Source: Cryptomeria japonica
Lineage: Eukaryota; Streptophyta; Pinopsida; Cupressales; Cupressaceae
Direction of reading: 5' to 3'
Assembly: GCF_030272615.1 (NCBI RefSeq)
Contig: NC_081413.1
Location: 188,444,669-188,508,668 of the forward strand
DNA length: 64,000 nucleotides
This document shows positions 45,978-58,278 of this stretch, in pieces. Made by a program: the position numbers and the translations under genes. How positions within the stretch are numbered: position 1 is the stretch's first letter; each line of letters begins with the position of its first letter. Under the pieces are notes generated by a model that saw only the letters and a list, made by a program, of their open reading frames with translations, made no database searches and was not told the DNA's origin.

Positions 45978-46463
45978 TCAAAGCAAAGTCAAGATTGTGT
46001 CAAAAAATATTTTACCCCCAGTAGCCCTTGTCCAAAGTGTAGAGTTACTAAATAAATGTATATTCCCAACTTGGGTGGCGACTCTGAAGAGAAAGAAGCT
46101 AGTCCATAGCTTGAAAAGGTTCACATGAGTAGTAAGAAGGTTACACATATTGCTACAAGAAGGAGAGAGTGCAGACCAAGGAAGCAAAAAGAGAAACAAA
46201 TCTACAACAAACAAAAGGTGGATTGTCAAAGATAAAGGTATTCCTCAAACTATCTCTTCGCAAGCATTAGTTAGTATATAAACCTTGATATTCTTGTGGC
46301 TAGAATAGAAGAAGGAAATTAGTTGCAAGTTGACTTAAAAGGAAAGAGTATTTCAGAAGGTTGTCATAGTGACATTTTTAAGTCTGCATACGAAGTAGAG
46401 GATACTAGTAGTGAAGATTCTTTCCCATGAGAGAACCTTATTATTAGTCATACTTTCTCAAAC
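45978..46463 (+). other. Leader between primer site and gag
   Basis: 486 bp without a recognised frame. Unlike the other gypsy elements here, it has no obvious periodic array. Confidence 0.5.
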
Positions 46464-48477
46464 ATGGATAAAAATCCAGAAGATCCTTACTGTAATGACC
46501 CTATTCAAAACCAAGTCAGTTATGAGAAGTTTTATGCATATTTTGAAAGGGTTAGGTTGCAAAGAGAATTTGAGGCTAGGTATGTTGATCAACTAGCTAA
46601 TGCACAAGGCAATTTTGGCCTGGAGTTTACTAAAGCTACCCCTATTTCTATGAGCTTTCTTGTAATACAGACCCCTTTTTAGACCTAATTCACTGATTCC
46701 AATATCTTCTCTACTTCTGTAAATATTCTTGCAGTTTCAGCAAAAGAGTTGCAGAGACAATTAGACCAAGTGAGAAGTGAGAGGGATATGATAGCACAAG
46801 AAATGTTGAATTTGACCATTCAGCGATCTACACAAACACCTTTCCAAGGAATTCCAGGTCAAATTCCAAGTGTACCTAAAATAGTTAGTTGTTCTTTAAT
46901 CATATTTGCACCCCTGCCCTCTAGCATAAGTACCATTTGGGTTTCAGCCCCTGGTGTTATAAGTACCACCACTCAAGCCGCTATTATAAGTATTGTATCC
47001 ACACCAGCATCAATTACTACTCAAGCTAATACATGGGCAAGTGTTACTGGTACTACTGCTAGTACTGTGCTGGTGTTGAACCCATGGACAACAGGAATAC
47101 CAAGTTCATCATTTGTTTCTACCAATGCAAGTGCTCCCCCTGTCAATGTCCAAAATAGAAGTATTGGTCAAGCAAGTACCAGTCAATATTATGGAGCCCA
47201 GAATCAGTACAATTTGCCTGGACAAACTTTTGGTCAACCACCTCTGCAAGCTCCTTTTATCCCACAATATCCACCTCCACCAATATATCAACATGGTAAC
47301 CCAGTCGGAGTAAATAATGCTTATCAACTATATTTACAATTCCTGCAGTATCAAACAACAAATGAAAGAGCAATATCAGCAATAGTATCAAATACCCCTA
47401 CAACAACAACAACAAGAATTCCCCTTGCAACAAAACCACCAACAAAAAATGCATGATCAATTTTCCAGGAGACCAATAAAATTGGATAGGTATACATAGA
47501 TTGATTTTATTGGAATTGTGGGTTTCCCAAATCTAGTAGGTAATGAGCTAAGGGATGCATTACCAAAGTTTTCAGGGAACAATGTTATTTTAGGAGAAGA
47601 TCATCTTAGAACTTTCCAAAATGTGATGGGTAATTTTGAGGTGGAAAGCAAAGATGTCTTCATGAAGATGTTCATGCAATCTTTAACTGATGAGGCTAGG
47701 GAATGGTACAGAAGTTTGTCTGATTTGTTAATAAGATCATTCCAAGACTTCAAAAGAATGTTCAGAGATCAATATGGTGATCATTTAGATTCTAAGTTTA
47801 CTTTGTATGAGTTGACAACCATCATAAAAAGTCAAAATGAACATGTTGCCTTTTGCAATAATAGATTCATTAAAATTCTGAATAAGATTCCTCTCATTCT
47901 GAAACCAACTGAGAACATGAACTTGGTCTTTTACTTTGATTCTTTTGATCCTAAAATTGGGTATGAGTTAAGTTCTAATAACCCTCCAAATTTGGTTGCT
48001 GCATTCAAAATGGCTCAAACCATTGAGAATAATAGAAAGGCCTCAGGGAAAATATCAAGAAGAAATGATGTCAAGATTCTACAAAATCCTAGAGGGCATC
48101 ATAACAGGGTGCCCAAGGAAGAGGACAAGTTGGATAAGGTCATGGGTGCCCTAAAGGGTATAAGTTACAAAGTGGCAAGAAATGAGAAGGGTATATCTCA
48201 TGACAGACCTAGTTTTCAAAGGCATGACCGACCAAAATTGCATGGCATGCCCTATAACACTAACTGGAAAGACAGAAGGCCTATGGTTGGAAATCAAAGG
48301 CCTGCAAACAAAGAGACACCAGACCCACTGAAAAGACCAGGTTCTCACTTTGTGGAGGATAGCCCATGGTGCAATGTCTATAAGTTGCCACATACACAAT
48401 CTCAATGTGTAGTGGCAGAGGCTATGGAGGAAGATGAGGATGTTTATGCTAGTTGCAGGGAGGATGGATTCTCATAG
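46464..48477 (+). pseudogene. Gag of the plus-strand gypsy element
   Basis: The ATG at 46464 opens MDKNPEDPYCNDPIQNQVSY. A coiled stretch follows (KELQRQLDQVRSERDMIAQE), then a long serine/threonine/proline and glutamine-rich spacer (46800-47456). The capsid-type gag domain is at 47518-47970 (DALPKFSGNNVILGEDHLRT, FMKMFMQSLTDEAREWYRSL, FKRMFRDQYGDHLDSKFTLY). The C terminus has WCNVYKLPHTQSQC, a zinc-binding motif of C-x2-C-x3-H-x4-C form with tyrosine in place of the second cysteine. Stops occur at about 46681 and 47454 and round 47490. Confidence 0.85.
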
Positions 48478-49301
48478 TACATGGTGAATATGTTATCTTT
48501 CTAAGCTGATAGTGAATCTGAGTATTTAACCTATGAGGAAAATGAAGCGGAGGTGGATGTGGATATTTAAAGGCAATGGAGTGGCAGGAACCATCAAGAA
48601 GTGTTTTTTGATGAAGGAGAAAGGGAAGGTTATAGGGTAAATGCCTCTAGTAATTAGTCTGAAAATATTAGTTTGAGAAGACCTTCCGAGGAAGAAATCA
48701 AGAAAATCATTGTGGTCATTGTTACCCAAATTAAGAGTGGATACAATTTGAGACCAAGGGGTGCTTTGCCAAACTAGGGAAGACCATGTGGGATGTTCAT
48801 CAAAGACAAACAACCAGAGGCTACACAAAAAAATCCTCCACCGATCACTGGGGAGAAAATAAATACCGAAAAAGCTCTCCTTACTCAAAAATATGTGCCA
48901 AACAGAAGCACTAATTTCAGGAAGACTGAGAAGAAGGTTGTAGATGAGGTTCCCCCAAAAGCAGAAATGGCTGAAAAAGAGAAGTAACCAATAACAACAA
49001 TCCAGAAGGATGCTAATCCAAGTACTTTTATAGTACCTTCTTTTGATATGATGCAAACATTATCTCAAATAAAGATTTATGTCCCTCTGTTGGAAATGAT
49101 AAAAATCCCAGAACATAAGGATAATGCTTTGACTTTGATAAATGGAGTTCCCAGTATGTCCCAAGATATTATGCAGAACAATGTTGTTTTAAAAAATGAA
49201 ACTTTGAACACACAAGCAGAACATTCTGAGACTATACAAGCATCAAAGGTTTATCTAGGAAATACTATCACCAAGGCCCCCTCCCAAGTAGATATGTTTA
49301 T
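48478..49301 (+). pseudogene. Gag-protease linker
   Basis: Broken frames with charged sequence (KNPPPITGEKINTEKALLTQ at 48830) and an acidic start. A frame at 49048-49305 (MMQTLSQIKIYVPLLEMIKI) leads directly into the protease. I see no separate domain. Confidence 0.55.
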
Positions 49302-49772
49302 ATGACTTTCTTAATCAATGGTAAACATGTAAAAAATTGCATGATTGATTCTGGGATTTCTATTAATATCATGCCTGTGGGGATCATGGAAGAACTTGGA
49401 CTAAAAATTGATAGCAACTATGGGAAATGTTATGCTATGGATAATAGATCTGTACCCATGATAGATATCCTAAAAAACATAGAAATCAAGACAGCAAATA
49501 TCCCAGAGGCTGTCTATAAGGCCGATGTCACAGTTGTAGATGTCCCCCCAAATTATGGTATGCTTTTGTCAAGGCAGTGGATGACAATGGTTGGTGTAAA
49601 TGTTCAACTATACTTACCATATGCTACTATCCCTGTAAATGGGGAAAATGTTAGGTTAGAAAGAAAACCCAGATCTGATGATACTATTGAGAAGTCTAAC
49701 TTGAACAATATGGTGATGTTTTGTGACATTGATATGGAGAATTTCAAAGTTGAATTGTTCAGTCACCCTTAG
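49302..49772 (+). pseudogene. Aspartyl protease of the plus-strand gypsy element
   Basis: 156 open residues with the active site NCMIDSGISINIMPVGIMEE (intact D-S-G), the flap-side TADVTV-like stretch (YKADVTVVDVPPNYGMLLSR) and the conserved LLSRQWM end. It is full-length for a gypsy protease. It overlaps the linker frame by four bases, which suggests a shift just upstream of an originally continuous polyprotein. Confidence 0.88.
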
Positions 49773-49786
49773 AAAATCCAAACCCT

Positions 49787-50500
49787 GTGGAAAGTGAAAT
49801 GCAGAATGGCCAAGATGATTTGTGGCATATGTATTTTGACAGAGCTAGTTGCAAAGAAGGCTCAGGTGATGGTGTTCTTTTCATTACCCCTAGTGGAAAA
49901 GCATTCAAGTATTCCTTTCAGTTACTTTTTGAATGTACAAACAATGTGGCAGAGTATGAGGCTTTGTTATTAGGTTTAAATCTGGCCACTAAGCATGGAA
50001 TGAAGAAACTATTGGTATGGGGTGATTCGGAATTGATTGTATCACAAGTTAGATCAATTTACTCTTCAAAGAATGACAAGCTAAAGCAATACAGATTAGT
50101 TATTTGGGATTCACTAGAATTATTTGATTCCTTTAACATCAAATGGATAGAAAGGTTAAAAAACATCATGGCAGATTTCTTAGCAAATGTTGCCTTGAAA
50201 AGTGATGATATTACTTTGGCTAGAATTTCAAAAGTGGAGATTAAGACCAGACCTACCATACCTGACAATATTTGTAACTGGAAAGTCTTTAATTATGATG
50301 ATGACTTGCTAATATTTTTGCATTGTATAGAAGAGTATGATAGTCAAGAAATTGATTTCAATGATTTTGTGGAGACCACAAATGGAAGGGATACTATCTT
50401 TGGGAATGATATAGTGCAGCTAAAGACAAATAAAATCCCAAAAGGATTAGTTGCTTTAGAGAGAGTGTTTGACAATCAAGATAATCACACAATGAAGTAG
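49787..50500 (+). pseudogene. RNase H between protease and RT
   Basis: 237 open residues. The first 150 form an RNase H: WHMYFDRASCKEGSGDGVLF (first aspartate; the usual glycine after it is arginine), NNVAEYEALLLGLNLATKHG (glutamate), LLVWGDSELIVSQVRSI (aspartate) and NIMADFLANVAL (fourth acidic residue). All four catalytic positions survive. It resembles the archaeal-type RNase H at 19558-19911, but lies before RT instead of after the gypsy RNase H. The remaining 90 residues are a linker with no recognised domain. Confidence 0.85.
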
Positions 50501-50506
50501 TCCCCT

Positions 50507-51671
50507 ATGAATAAAGAATATTTGGAAGAGATTAATTTATGGATTGAAGCCTCCCTTAGGAAGGTCTACATGGGCAAGAAAATTATCCCGAATGTTAGGA
50601 CTATGCTTGTTTCTTTTCTTAGAAAATACAAGCATGTCTTTTCATGGTCATATGATGACCTAAAGAATTATAGAGAAGACCTATTTCAGCATGAGATTCC
50701 TTTGGATCCTATAGCTAAGCCTTTTAGGCAAAAGAAAAGGCCCATCAAACTAGTACTTAGACCCAAGATGCAGGAGGAACTAATGAAGCTTGGAGATGGG
50801 GGTATTATCAAACCCATCAGACATTCATCATGGATTTTAAATCTTGTCCCTGTGAGGAAGAAAAATGGTGACATCAAATTGTGTGTAGACTTCAAAAATT
50901 TTAATTTGTCATCACTGAAGGATAATTATCCTTTACCTAACATGGAAGCTATGTTGCAGAAGGTCATAGGTTGTGAGTTATTATCCATTATGGATGGATT
51001 CTCTGGTTACAACCAGGTGAAGGTCAAGGAATCTAAACAATATAAGACTGCCTTCACTACCCCATGGGGGACCTATGTTTATGTCAGAATGCCTTTTGGA
51101 CTCACTAATGTTGGAGCAACTTTTCAGAGGGCTATGGATGTAGCCTTTTCAGATTTGATAGACATTATTATGGTTGTCTATCAGGACAATTTAACAACAT
51201 TCTCTAAGAAAGAAGAAGAGCATTGTCTACATCTAGAAAAGGTATTCACCAGAGCATTGGAATATAGGATCTCTTTGAATCCCAAAAAGTCATTTTGTTG
51301 TAACCGAAGGTAAATTGCTAGGACACATTGTGTCTAAAGATGGAGTTAGGATTTATCCTGAGAGGGTGGCTTCTATTGACAAAATACCCATTCCTAAAAC
51401 TATGAAGGCTATTCAATCTTTCTTTGGCCAAATAAACTTTATCCAAAGGTTTATTTCAAACTTTGTTGAGATAGTAAAACCTATCTCTGGAATGTTGAAG
51501 AAGGGAGTTGTTATTGACTGGACAAATGAAGCTTTAGAAGATTTTGTGACTATCAAGAGAGCCATCAAGGCAGCTCCTATTTTAAAGACACCTGACTTCA
51601 ACAAGCCTTTCCAAGTTTTTTTCCTTTGCTTCATTTCACACATTAGTTGTTGTTATGCTACAGAAGAATGA
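50507..51671 (+). pseudogene. Reverse transcriptase of the plus-strand gypsy element
   Basis: 50507-51313 shows the RT lead-in (YKHVFSWSYDDLKNYREDLF), GGIIKPIRHSSWILNLVPVR, KLCVDFKNFNLSSLKDNYPL and MDGFSGYNQVKVKESKQYKT. It continues with YVRMPFGLTNVGATFQRAMD and the catalytic box, which reads VVYQDNLTTFS. The normal box is Y-x-D-D, so the second aspartate is asparagine and the enzyme would be inactive. A shift at 51313 leads to 51315-51671 with the thumb and connection (MLGHIVSKDGVRIYPERVAS, FFGQINFIQRFISNF). Confidence 0.9.
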
Positions 51672-51993
51672 TGAGGGGTTTGAACAACCCATAGATTTTT
51701 ATAGAAAATCCCTCCAAGCAGTAGAGCTCAAATATGACATTGTGGAGAAGCAAGCATATGCTCTGGTCAAGGCTATAAAAAAATTTAGTCCTTATCTTGT
51801 AGGTGCCCATGTTGTTGCTTATGTGCCTAATGTAGAAGTGAAAGACATTTTTATTCAATCAAAGACAACAGACAGAAGATGCAGATGGATCAACAAGATC
51901 CAAGAGTTCAACATTCATATACAGATCACCAAACTGGTCAGAGGCATGGGTTTAGCCAAACTTATGGCTGAAGAAAACTTAGAGGTTGCCTAG
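51655..51993 (+). pseudogene. Gypsy RNase H of the plus-strand element
   Basis: After another shift, the frame reads MLQKNDEGFEQPIDFYRKSL, VEKQAYALVKAIKKFSPYLV and VKDIFIQSKTTDRRCRWINK. This is the second, gypsy-type RNase H. The upstream part (FSFASFHTLVVV) lacks the first catalytic aspartate, so this copy looks structural, while the RNase H before RT keeps its residues. Confidence 0.85.
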
Positions 51994-52002
51994 ATAAATA
52001 CC

Positions 52003-52761
52003 ATGTCCGACTCAAAAGATATCATTTGTATCCTGCAAAGAACTCCATGGTATGATGAAATCATTCCTTTTCTCACAGATTCTGTATACCCAGAAAGCTT
52101 CACAGAAAGCCAAAAAAGGACCTTAAAGTTGCAATCACAAAGGTATGTGTTCAAATCTGGAGATTTATATTATAGGCATAAGGACGGTTTCCTATTATTT
52201 TGTCTAGACAAGGAGCAATCTCAGCTTGTTTTGGGAGAAATGAATGATGGGGTATGTGGAGGGCACTTCACAACAAACACTACATCTCACAAGGTTTTAA
52301 GGGTGGAATATGTATGGCCCTCTATATTTAAAGATGGACATTCTTATGTTAGGAAGTGTGATCCTTGTCAGAAGTTTGTAGGAAAGTTAAAGTATGAAGG
52401 TGCATCACCTCTTAGACAAATGCAAGTGGAAGCCCCCTTTCATCAGTGGGGCATTGATTTTATTGGAGAAATCATAGAAAGATCCAGTGGTGGACACAAG
52501 TGGATATTGGTTGCCACATATTACTTCACTAAATGGGTGGAAGTTGTTCCCATGAGACAAGCAACTAGCAAGGTAGTCATTGGTTTATTGAGAAGCAATA
52601 TTGTGACTAGGTTTGGAGTACCAGTGACACTCATCATGGACAATTCTATGTGCTTCATATCTGAAGAGTTCATAGAGTTTTGTAAATCATATGGGATAAG
52701 TATAATCATATGCATCCCCATACCACCCACAGGGAAATGGATAGGCCATGTCCAACAATAA
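52003..52761 (+). pseudogene. Integrase N-terminal and core of the plus-strand element
   Basis: 252 open residues. The zinc region is GVCGGHFTTNTTSHKVLRVE to VRKCDPCQKFVG; the usual first histidine (position before DGVCGGH) is asparagine. Catalytic aspartates are in HQWGIDFIGE and LIMDNSMCF. The third acidic site is lost: after IPIPPTGKW the frame shifts through the region that should carry the QGNGQAE motif. The enzyme is non-functional. Confidence 0.88.
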
Positions 52762-53302
52762 GAGTATAATGATCATTAAGAGAACTCTTGGGAAGAACAA
52801 AAGGGCTTGGGACTCCAAGTTGAAAATGGTGTTGTGGACAGATAGAATCACTTTCAAGAAGGCCATAGGAACATCTCCTTTTTAAATAGTGTATGGATCT
52901 AAAGAAAGAATGCTAGTGAATAACATGTTGCCTTTGTATAGCTTCATTCATGAGAATGACCTAGAAATGTCAGATCCACTGAAAGAAAGGATGGAGCAAC
53001 TTGCAGAACTGGATGAAGCCAGAAGTGATGCCCACAAAAGGAACCTAAAAATGCAACATAGGAGAAAGGACCTATTTGACAAAAGGGCATCGAAAAGAAA
53101 ATTTGAAGTCAATAAATTGGTGTTGTTATGGAATGCCAGAGCTCAAGATAATAGAAAGCATGGAAAATTTGAAGCCCTACAGCTGCAGCCTTTTGTAATT
53201 GTAGAAAGACATGGTGAGGATTCATATTTCCACACAAACTTGAATGGTGAAATGCAGAAATTGCCCGTGCATGGACAGTTTCTGAAACATTTCTTTTCTT
53301 AA
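52762..53302 (+). pseudogene. Integrase C-terminal region of the plus-strand element
   Basis: 52889-53302 gives ERMEQLAELDEARSDAHKRN, then KRKFEVNKLVLLWNARAQDN and KFEALQLQPFVIVERHGEDS, the SH3-like integrase C terminus that binds DNA. It ends in LPVHGQFLKHFFS with a stop at 53300-53302, probably the natural end of the polyprotein. Confidence 0.85.
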
Positions 53303-53454
53303 TTTGTTCTCCATGCACAATAGGTTTAGGGTATGTATATAGTTAGATTAAGGCTTTGTAAATACTTCGATATTTTTTTATTGGTCTATTGTCACAGAGT
53401 TTAGTTTCTCACTTTGACCCAGAGGGTCAAACGTCCCGATGCTAGAGCCACTAT
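53303..53454 (+). other. Short 3' noncoding region before the 3' LTR
   Basis: 152 bp. It includes cactttgacccagagggtca near 53411. No clear purine tract touches the LTR start, which is unusual and may reflect decay. Confidence 0.5.
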
Positions 53455-53837
53455 TGGATATGGTAAAAAATTGGTTTTATGCAATGCATGTCTCCTGAAA
53501 GGTAGGGTTTTAGGGTTCCTAAGGGCTTTATTTTTGTCTTCAGTTCTCCTTTTAGTTCTCTTGGGCTATGTTATTTCTCGTTGTTGACTTATGATAGCAG
53601 GTGTCTGTGTCTTAAGTGATGACCGAAGGGGTTCTTTGTCATCTGAATACTGGCCCCTTGCATTAGGAAGTATCATTTGTAAAGGTTATCTTAATATTCC
53701 TAAGTATTACTAAAAACCCTGGGTCTTAAGTCCTTTAGTTCCCTAGGAAGGCCTCACGCATGACCACTTAACCCATGAAGTTTTCCATGTGTTCTAAATG
53801 ATCACTTAAGTGTCAACCCCAAGTGACTTGGTCACAC

Positions 53838-54752
53838 GGGATAAGATTTCAAGAGGAAGTGCCCCTTATCCCTTATCCCTTATCCTGCAGGTAGTTTCAA
53901 TGTGATTTTCAACCCCACAGGATAAGGAAATGGTAATATCCAAAGAATGCAGCTTATCTCGCTACACATTTGCATCAATGGTTTGGCACCGTGGGATATG
54001 AAGAAATAAAGGATTACAAAGGAATCCTTATCCTGCAACAACTTCAAGGCGAGCAAAGAGGCCCGCGGGATAAGGAGTGGTCAAAGGAAGCAAGCGGTGA
54101 AGGTTTATCCTGTAATGAACCAGGAACATTGTGAAGGGCTCGCGGGATAAGGGTTGACTTAAGTGCAAAGGGAGTCTTATCGCACAGGGTTTCCAAGGCA
54201 CCAGAATAGCTTAAAATTGGGCAATGCAGGATAAGTCAACAAAGAAGGATGCAATACTTTTCTTATCCCGCACGTCCCCGCAGAGATAAGAAAAGAGTGG
54301 TGGGATAAGAAAATACCTAAGAAAAAGGTAAAAGGGCTTATCCCACGGCACAACAGAGATCCAAAACAATGGTAATACTCAAAGGTGCACCGTGGGATCA
54401 TAGAGGAAGTCTTATCCTATGATGTGTTCCTCTTGCTCAAAGATGGCCACGAGATAAGAATTGTAAGAAAGAAATAGGGGAAAGCCTTATCCCACGCATT
54501 CTCGCAGGGATAAGAGAAGTGTTGCAGGATAAGAAAAATCTAGTTCAAAAACTTATCCCGCAGACGATAAAAGCACAAGGAAGAGGGCCTATAGGAAAAA
54601 GGCCAAAAGGGGGGCTAGGAGCAACGCCGGATAAGGTTTCCAAAGTAAACACATAAAATCTTATCCCACGAGGATAGAAGAAAGGGTGAATGACACCGCA
54701 TAATAAACAAAACAAGGGACATCTACAATAGAAGCTTATCCCACACAAAAAT
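53838..54752. repeat. Ladder of alternating GGGATAAG and CTTATCCC motifs (right LTR)
   Basis: Same arrangement as 39941-40860. Many motifs differ from the left copy at the CpG steps of the flanking CGCG, so together the copies indicate an ancestral CTTATCCCGCG / CGCGGGATAAG pair. Confidence 0.85.
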
Positions 54753-55218
54753 ATAAGATGGCCAAAGATTCTACAGTAAGTATGAATTTATAAGGTGATA
54801 GAAGGGACTTTATGAGGATACCACGTCACTATTCAGGGAAGGTCAACGAGCAATCCTGACCTTCTATTACTAGATCAACAGGTGAAATTCAAATTGGTGC
54901 CAACGACTACCTCTGTCCAACATGAATGAATTAATGGCATCGTAATAAAATTAGAATTCATTGGTATTCTCTCATACCTTACATCCAGAAAGAATTCAGA
55001 GCATTCTAAAGTGAGAAGAAAAGATGAATTCCAGCATTCCAGTGCACTTTCAAGCAATTTCAGTCAAAGAGAAAACTAGTAAGTGATTCTTTCCTCCTTG
55101 TGCGCATTATCAGACTGTTACAGTGATATTTTGAGTTGTCTATGTGTGTGCCCTAGAAGTCAGTAGTTTTTTCTCTCGCATTTTCTTTCCAAGTCTTTCC
55201 TTAGTCTCAAGTGTTAAG

Positions 55219-55946
55219 ATGGCTTCCCCTGCTGAGAAATCTGATATCCCAGCTGCTAAAAAAGCTAGTACAAATGAAGAAAGCTCATCAATTATTATCA
55301 ATGAGGCTACACCTATGGATATGGTTTCCCCCATGCAAGAAATTTTGAGTGCCCCTTCTGTGCAACCAAGCCCTAGAACTATCCCACAAGTATCTGAGGA
55401 GGTCAAATCTAGCTCTCCTTTGAAGGAAAAGGCCATGAAGAGAAAGAGAAAAATAGTTTGAAAGACCTCCATTGTTGTTTCTGACAGTGAGTCTTCAGAT
55501 GGGTCATCTCCCACTCCTAAACCAAGAAAAACCAGTCCAAAGAGGAGGAAGGGCACTAGGAAGACTTCAGCCAAAGTAGCCTGTGATGAAACCCCATCCC
55601 CTGCGCAGGATGCCCCTGCTACAATAAACCCACCTGCTGGGGAAGCCCCAATTCCTCAGAAGAAAACCCCGTAAGAGGAAAACCCTTGGAAGCTAGCCAA
55701 AGAGGCTCCTCAAATCAAATAAATGCCCCCCAAGCCTGCAAGGCTCTCCAAGAAGCAATCCAAAGGAGAATCATCAGCTCAAGCAGAGCAACCATCAGCA
55801 CAACCCCCTACTCCTCTTGCTCCTACTATAACCACTGAAGAGTTGCAACATGAGGTTGAGCAGTAATTGGAAGAAAGTGCACGAAGGCAAACCAAACAAA
55901 CTAGGATCCTGTACCAAGACCTGCAAGAATTGTTTGAGGGATCAAT
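55219..55946 (+). pseudogene. 5' part of the accessory LTR ORF, right copy
   Basis: Opens MASPAEKSDIPAAKKASTNE and stays open for 80 residues to a stop at about 55459, then continues in the same frame (KTSIVVSDSESSDGSSPTPK) with three further stops before the cut at 55946. This copy lacks the one-base deletion seen near 41550, so it keeps the frame better. Its sequence is lysine, proline and serine-rich, likely disordered and nuclear if ever expressed. Confidence 0.6.
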
Positions 55947-58278
55947 TGTAATGCCCCGCCAGGAAACCCCGAAGGGATAAGCCAAAATTACAAGAATAGA
56001 GTGCAAAATTTTTATTTTTTTAAAGTTGCAACACATAAGAAGCAACAAGATAACAAAGATTCAGATTACATAGCGGAAGACTTCAACTAACACCTAAAGA
56101 GTTTCCCAACGAGATTACTTAAATACCACAATTTCCTTAACTCACACAATTAATCCAATAACTGATTATCTTAATAATGAGATAATTCTTAATCAGGACA
56201 ATTTCTTTCAAAGGACGGAAATATAAATCACAACAAGGATTCATCCATTCAGATCTATTCATAATCTTCATTCAAGCTTTTCATTTAAAATTACAAACCA
56301 TACATCTAACATTCTAATACACTAGGATTTCATCATAACATAAGAGATTTTTCCAAGCATATTTAAATTCCTTAACAACAACTGAGTACAATTCATTACT
56401 CTAAGTTACAATCTTTCCATATTCCAACTTATTGCATTTCAAAAGACAGTTACATACTAGCTTCTACGATAAATCTCATCTAAACCACTTACTCATTCGA
56501 TCAACATGGCATTTACGAAGTGACTGAATATAAGCATTTATAGTTAATTCCCATTTATCCACTTAACCATTTTAACATAAGCTAAACATACATGATAAAG
56601 CTGAATAAAGGAAACATAAGAGAATACATCACATAACACCATAATGATCTCGGAGTTCACCCCTAAAGGGCTACATCTCCGGGTCTGCGCAACTGCAAGA
56701 CCCCTCTGATAATTAATAAAGGTTAAGAATACAAGAGGTTACACCATCTCAATCCAGCCATCAAGGCGATACATAAACAATATACAAACGACCGCATCGG
56801 TCAAATAATACATAAACGATCCTTGAAAAGAACAGGATCCAGCTGAACATAATCAAAGCTAAAACAAGAGGTCCATGAGAGCATCCATAAAACTAAGCCA
56901 TCACCACCCAAGGTCTAACATGAAACCGACACTCACAAGGGCAGAGACAAAAGGACGACTCTCAAAGGTACTCAAAACAGGACAAAACGACTACACACTA
57001 GCGAACGTAGGGACAAGTGTCATCACACAACCTGGTATGGATACCATGGCAAGTCTTCATAGGTCCCGGCCCCATACACTGGGTCACCCTGGCAACCTAA
57101 TCCGAGCTTCCGGCCCATCCAAGCCTCATGTGGACCCACACATCCTCTCGTGAAGACAAGGATGGCGGTTTGCCATTTCAGGCCTTCTCACAGCATGTCG
57201 AATCTATGATAGCACTCGTCCCATGTGTGAGGCACAATTATCTTAATTAGAGATTACATTCTAATCTACTTAAAGGTTATCACTTATTATACTCACTTTT
57301 GACAGGTTTCCCAGCAGCCACTTTGGGCGCGGCCCCCAATCGAAAGCCACTTTCCCATACGACACTAGACTAACTCAGACGAACTCAAACCAAGGAATAC
57401 ACATGGTCAGACGAACGGAGTTCAAGAAGAGAGAAACAATCATCAAGTCAAATATGACTCACAGATGAACTCTTACTGACGGTACTCTAACTAGAGACCT
57501 GGCAAACTAAGGTCAACCACGAATCATCATTCGACTCACACACACAAGGAGGATATGATCAAAACGACACTACCACAATACAACAGCCAACTCGAAACCG
57601 AGGACTGAAACAGGTACCCCAAATCAATCCATACGACAGGGTCCTACTAAACAACGCAAAACATGCCATTTCATAATTAAAGGCGAATACAGAAATTAAA
57701 CTCGCAAGGCAATAATCAGAAAAGACAATATTTCCTCAAATTGATTTAAACATTAAAATCGATCAAGTTTTCTACATGATCTAAAAACAGGTTACAGTTA
57801 TCTACCTCATCAAGGGATAAGTTGCTCTTGGTTTTCTAACTCTTGAAGGTTCAAAGCATCGAACAGACATATAAAGCCATAAGAGTTTTTTTTAAACCAA
57901 ATTTATAATAATAAAACTTAGACAACCATTAATCTATTAAATAAGATATTTAATCTCCGACAAAACATCATAGACATACTGGTTAACAATCAATCTCTAC
58001 AGATTCATAATTTCCAAACCCAGATGTACCATACGAAGCACGGAAATATAAATATAAAAAGGAAGTCTAAAAGGAGAAAATCAGTATCAAAAGCATATCG
58101 TTAAATTTCTAATGCCCAACGATAAATATTTCACTACTTTTCAATTACTCAAATGATATGTTCTAAGATAATATTAACAACATCAATAAGTAATTACCTC
58201 ATATATATCCAATTAACATAACAAGATTAATGCCACCTTTAATCGTAATTAAGAACTAATAAACACTAATCATTAAAA

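Larger units (their letters stand above)
39559..55946 (+). mobile_element. Plus-strand Tat-like gypsy retrotransposon with giant LTR
   Basis: Direct repeats start at 39559 and 53455 (TGGATATGGTA) and run in parallel for about 2.48 kb until the right copy is cut at 55946. A primer site at 45960 marks the inner edge of the left LTR. Internal order is gag, protease, RNase H, RT, RNase H, integrase. It inserted into the Tat gag fragment ending at 39558. The two LTR copies differ at many sites, mostly C-to-T or G-to-A, and every reading frame is broken, so it is old. Confidence 0.85.
53455..55946 (+). repeat. 3' LTR of the plus-strand gypsy element, cut by a later unit
   Basis: Parallels 39559-42034 throughout, including the motif ladder (53838-54752) and the accessory ORF start at 55219. 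Differences are mainly CpG to TpG or CpA. Ends abruptly at ggatcaat where the unit at 55947 begins. Confidence 0.9.

Noticed and set aside
48526-49056. Minus-strand 176-residue ORF
   Set aside because: Opposite to the gag-protease linker of a plus-strand element; the F/L/W-rich composition comes from reading the complement of lysine-rich coding sequence.
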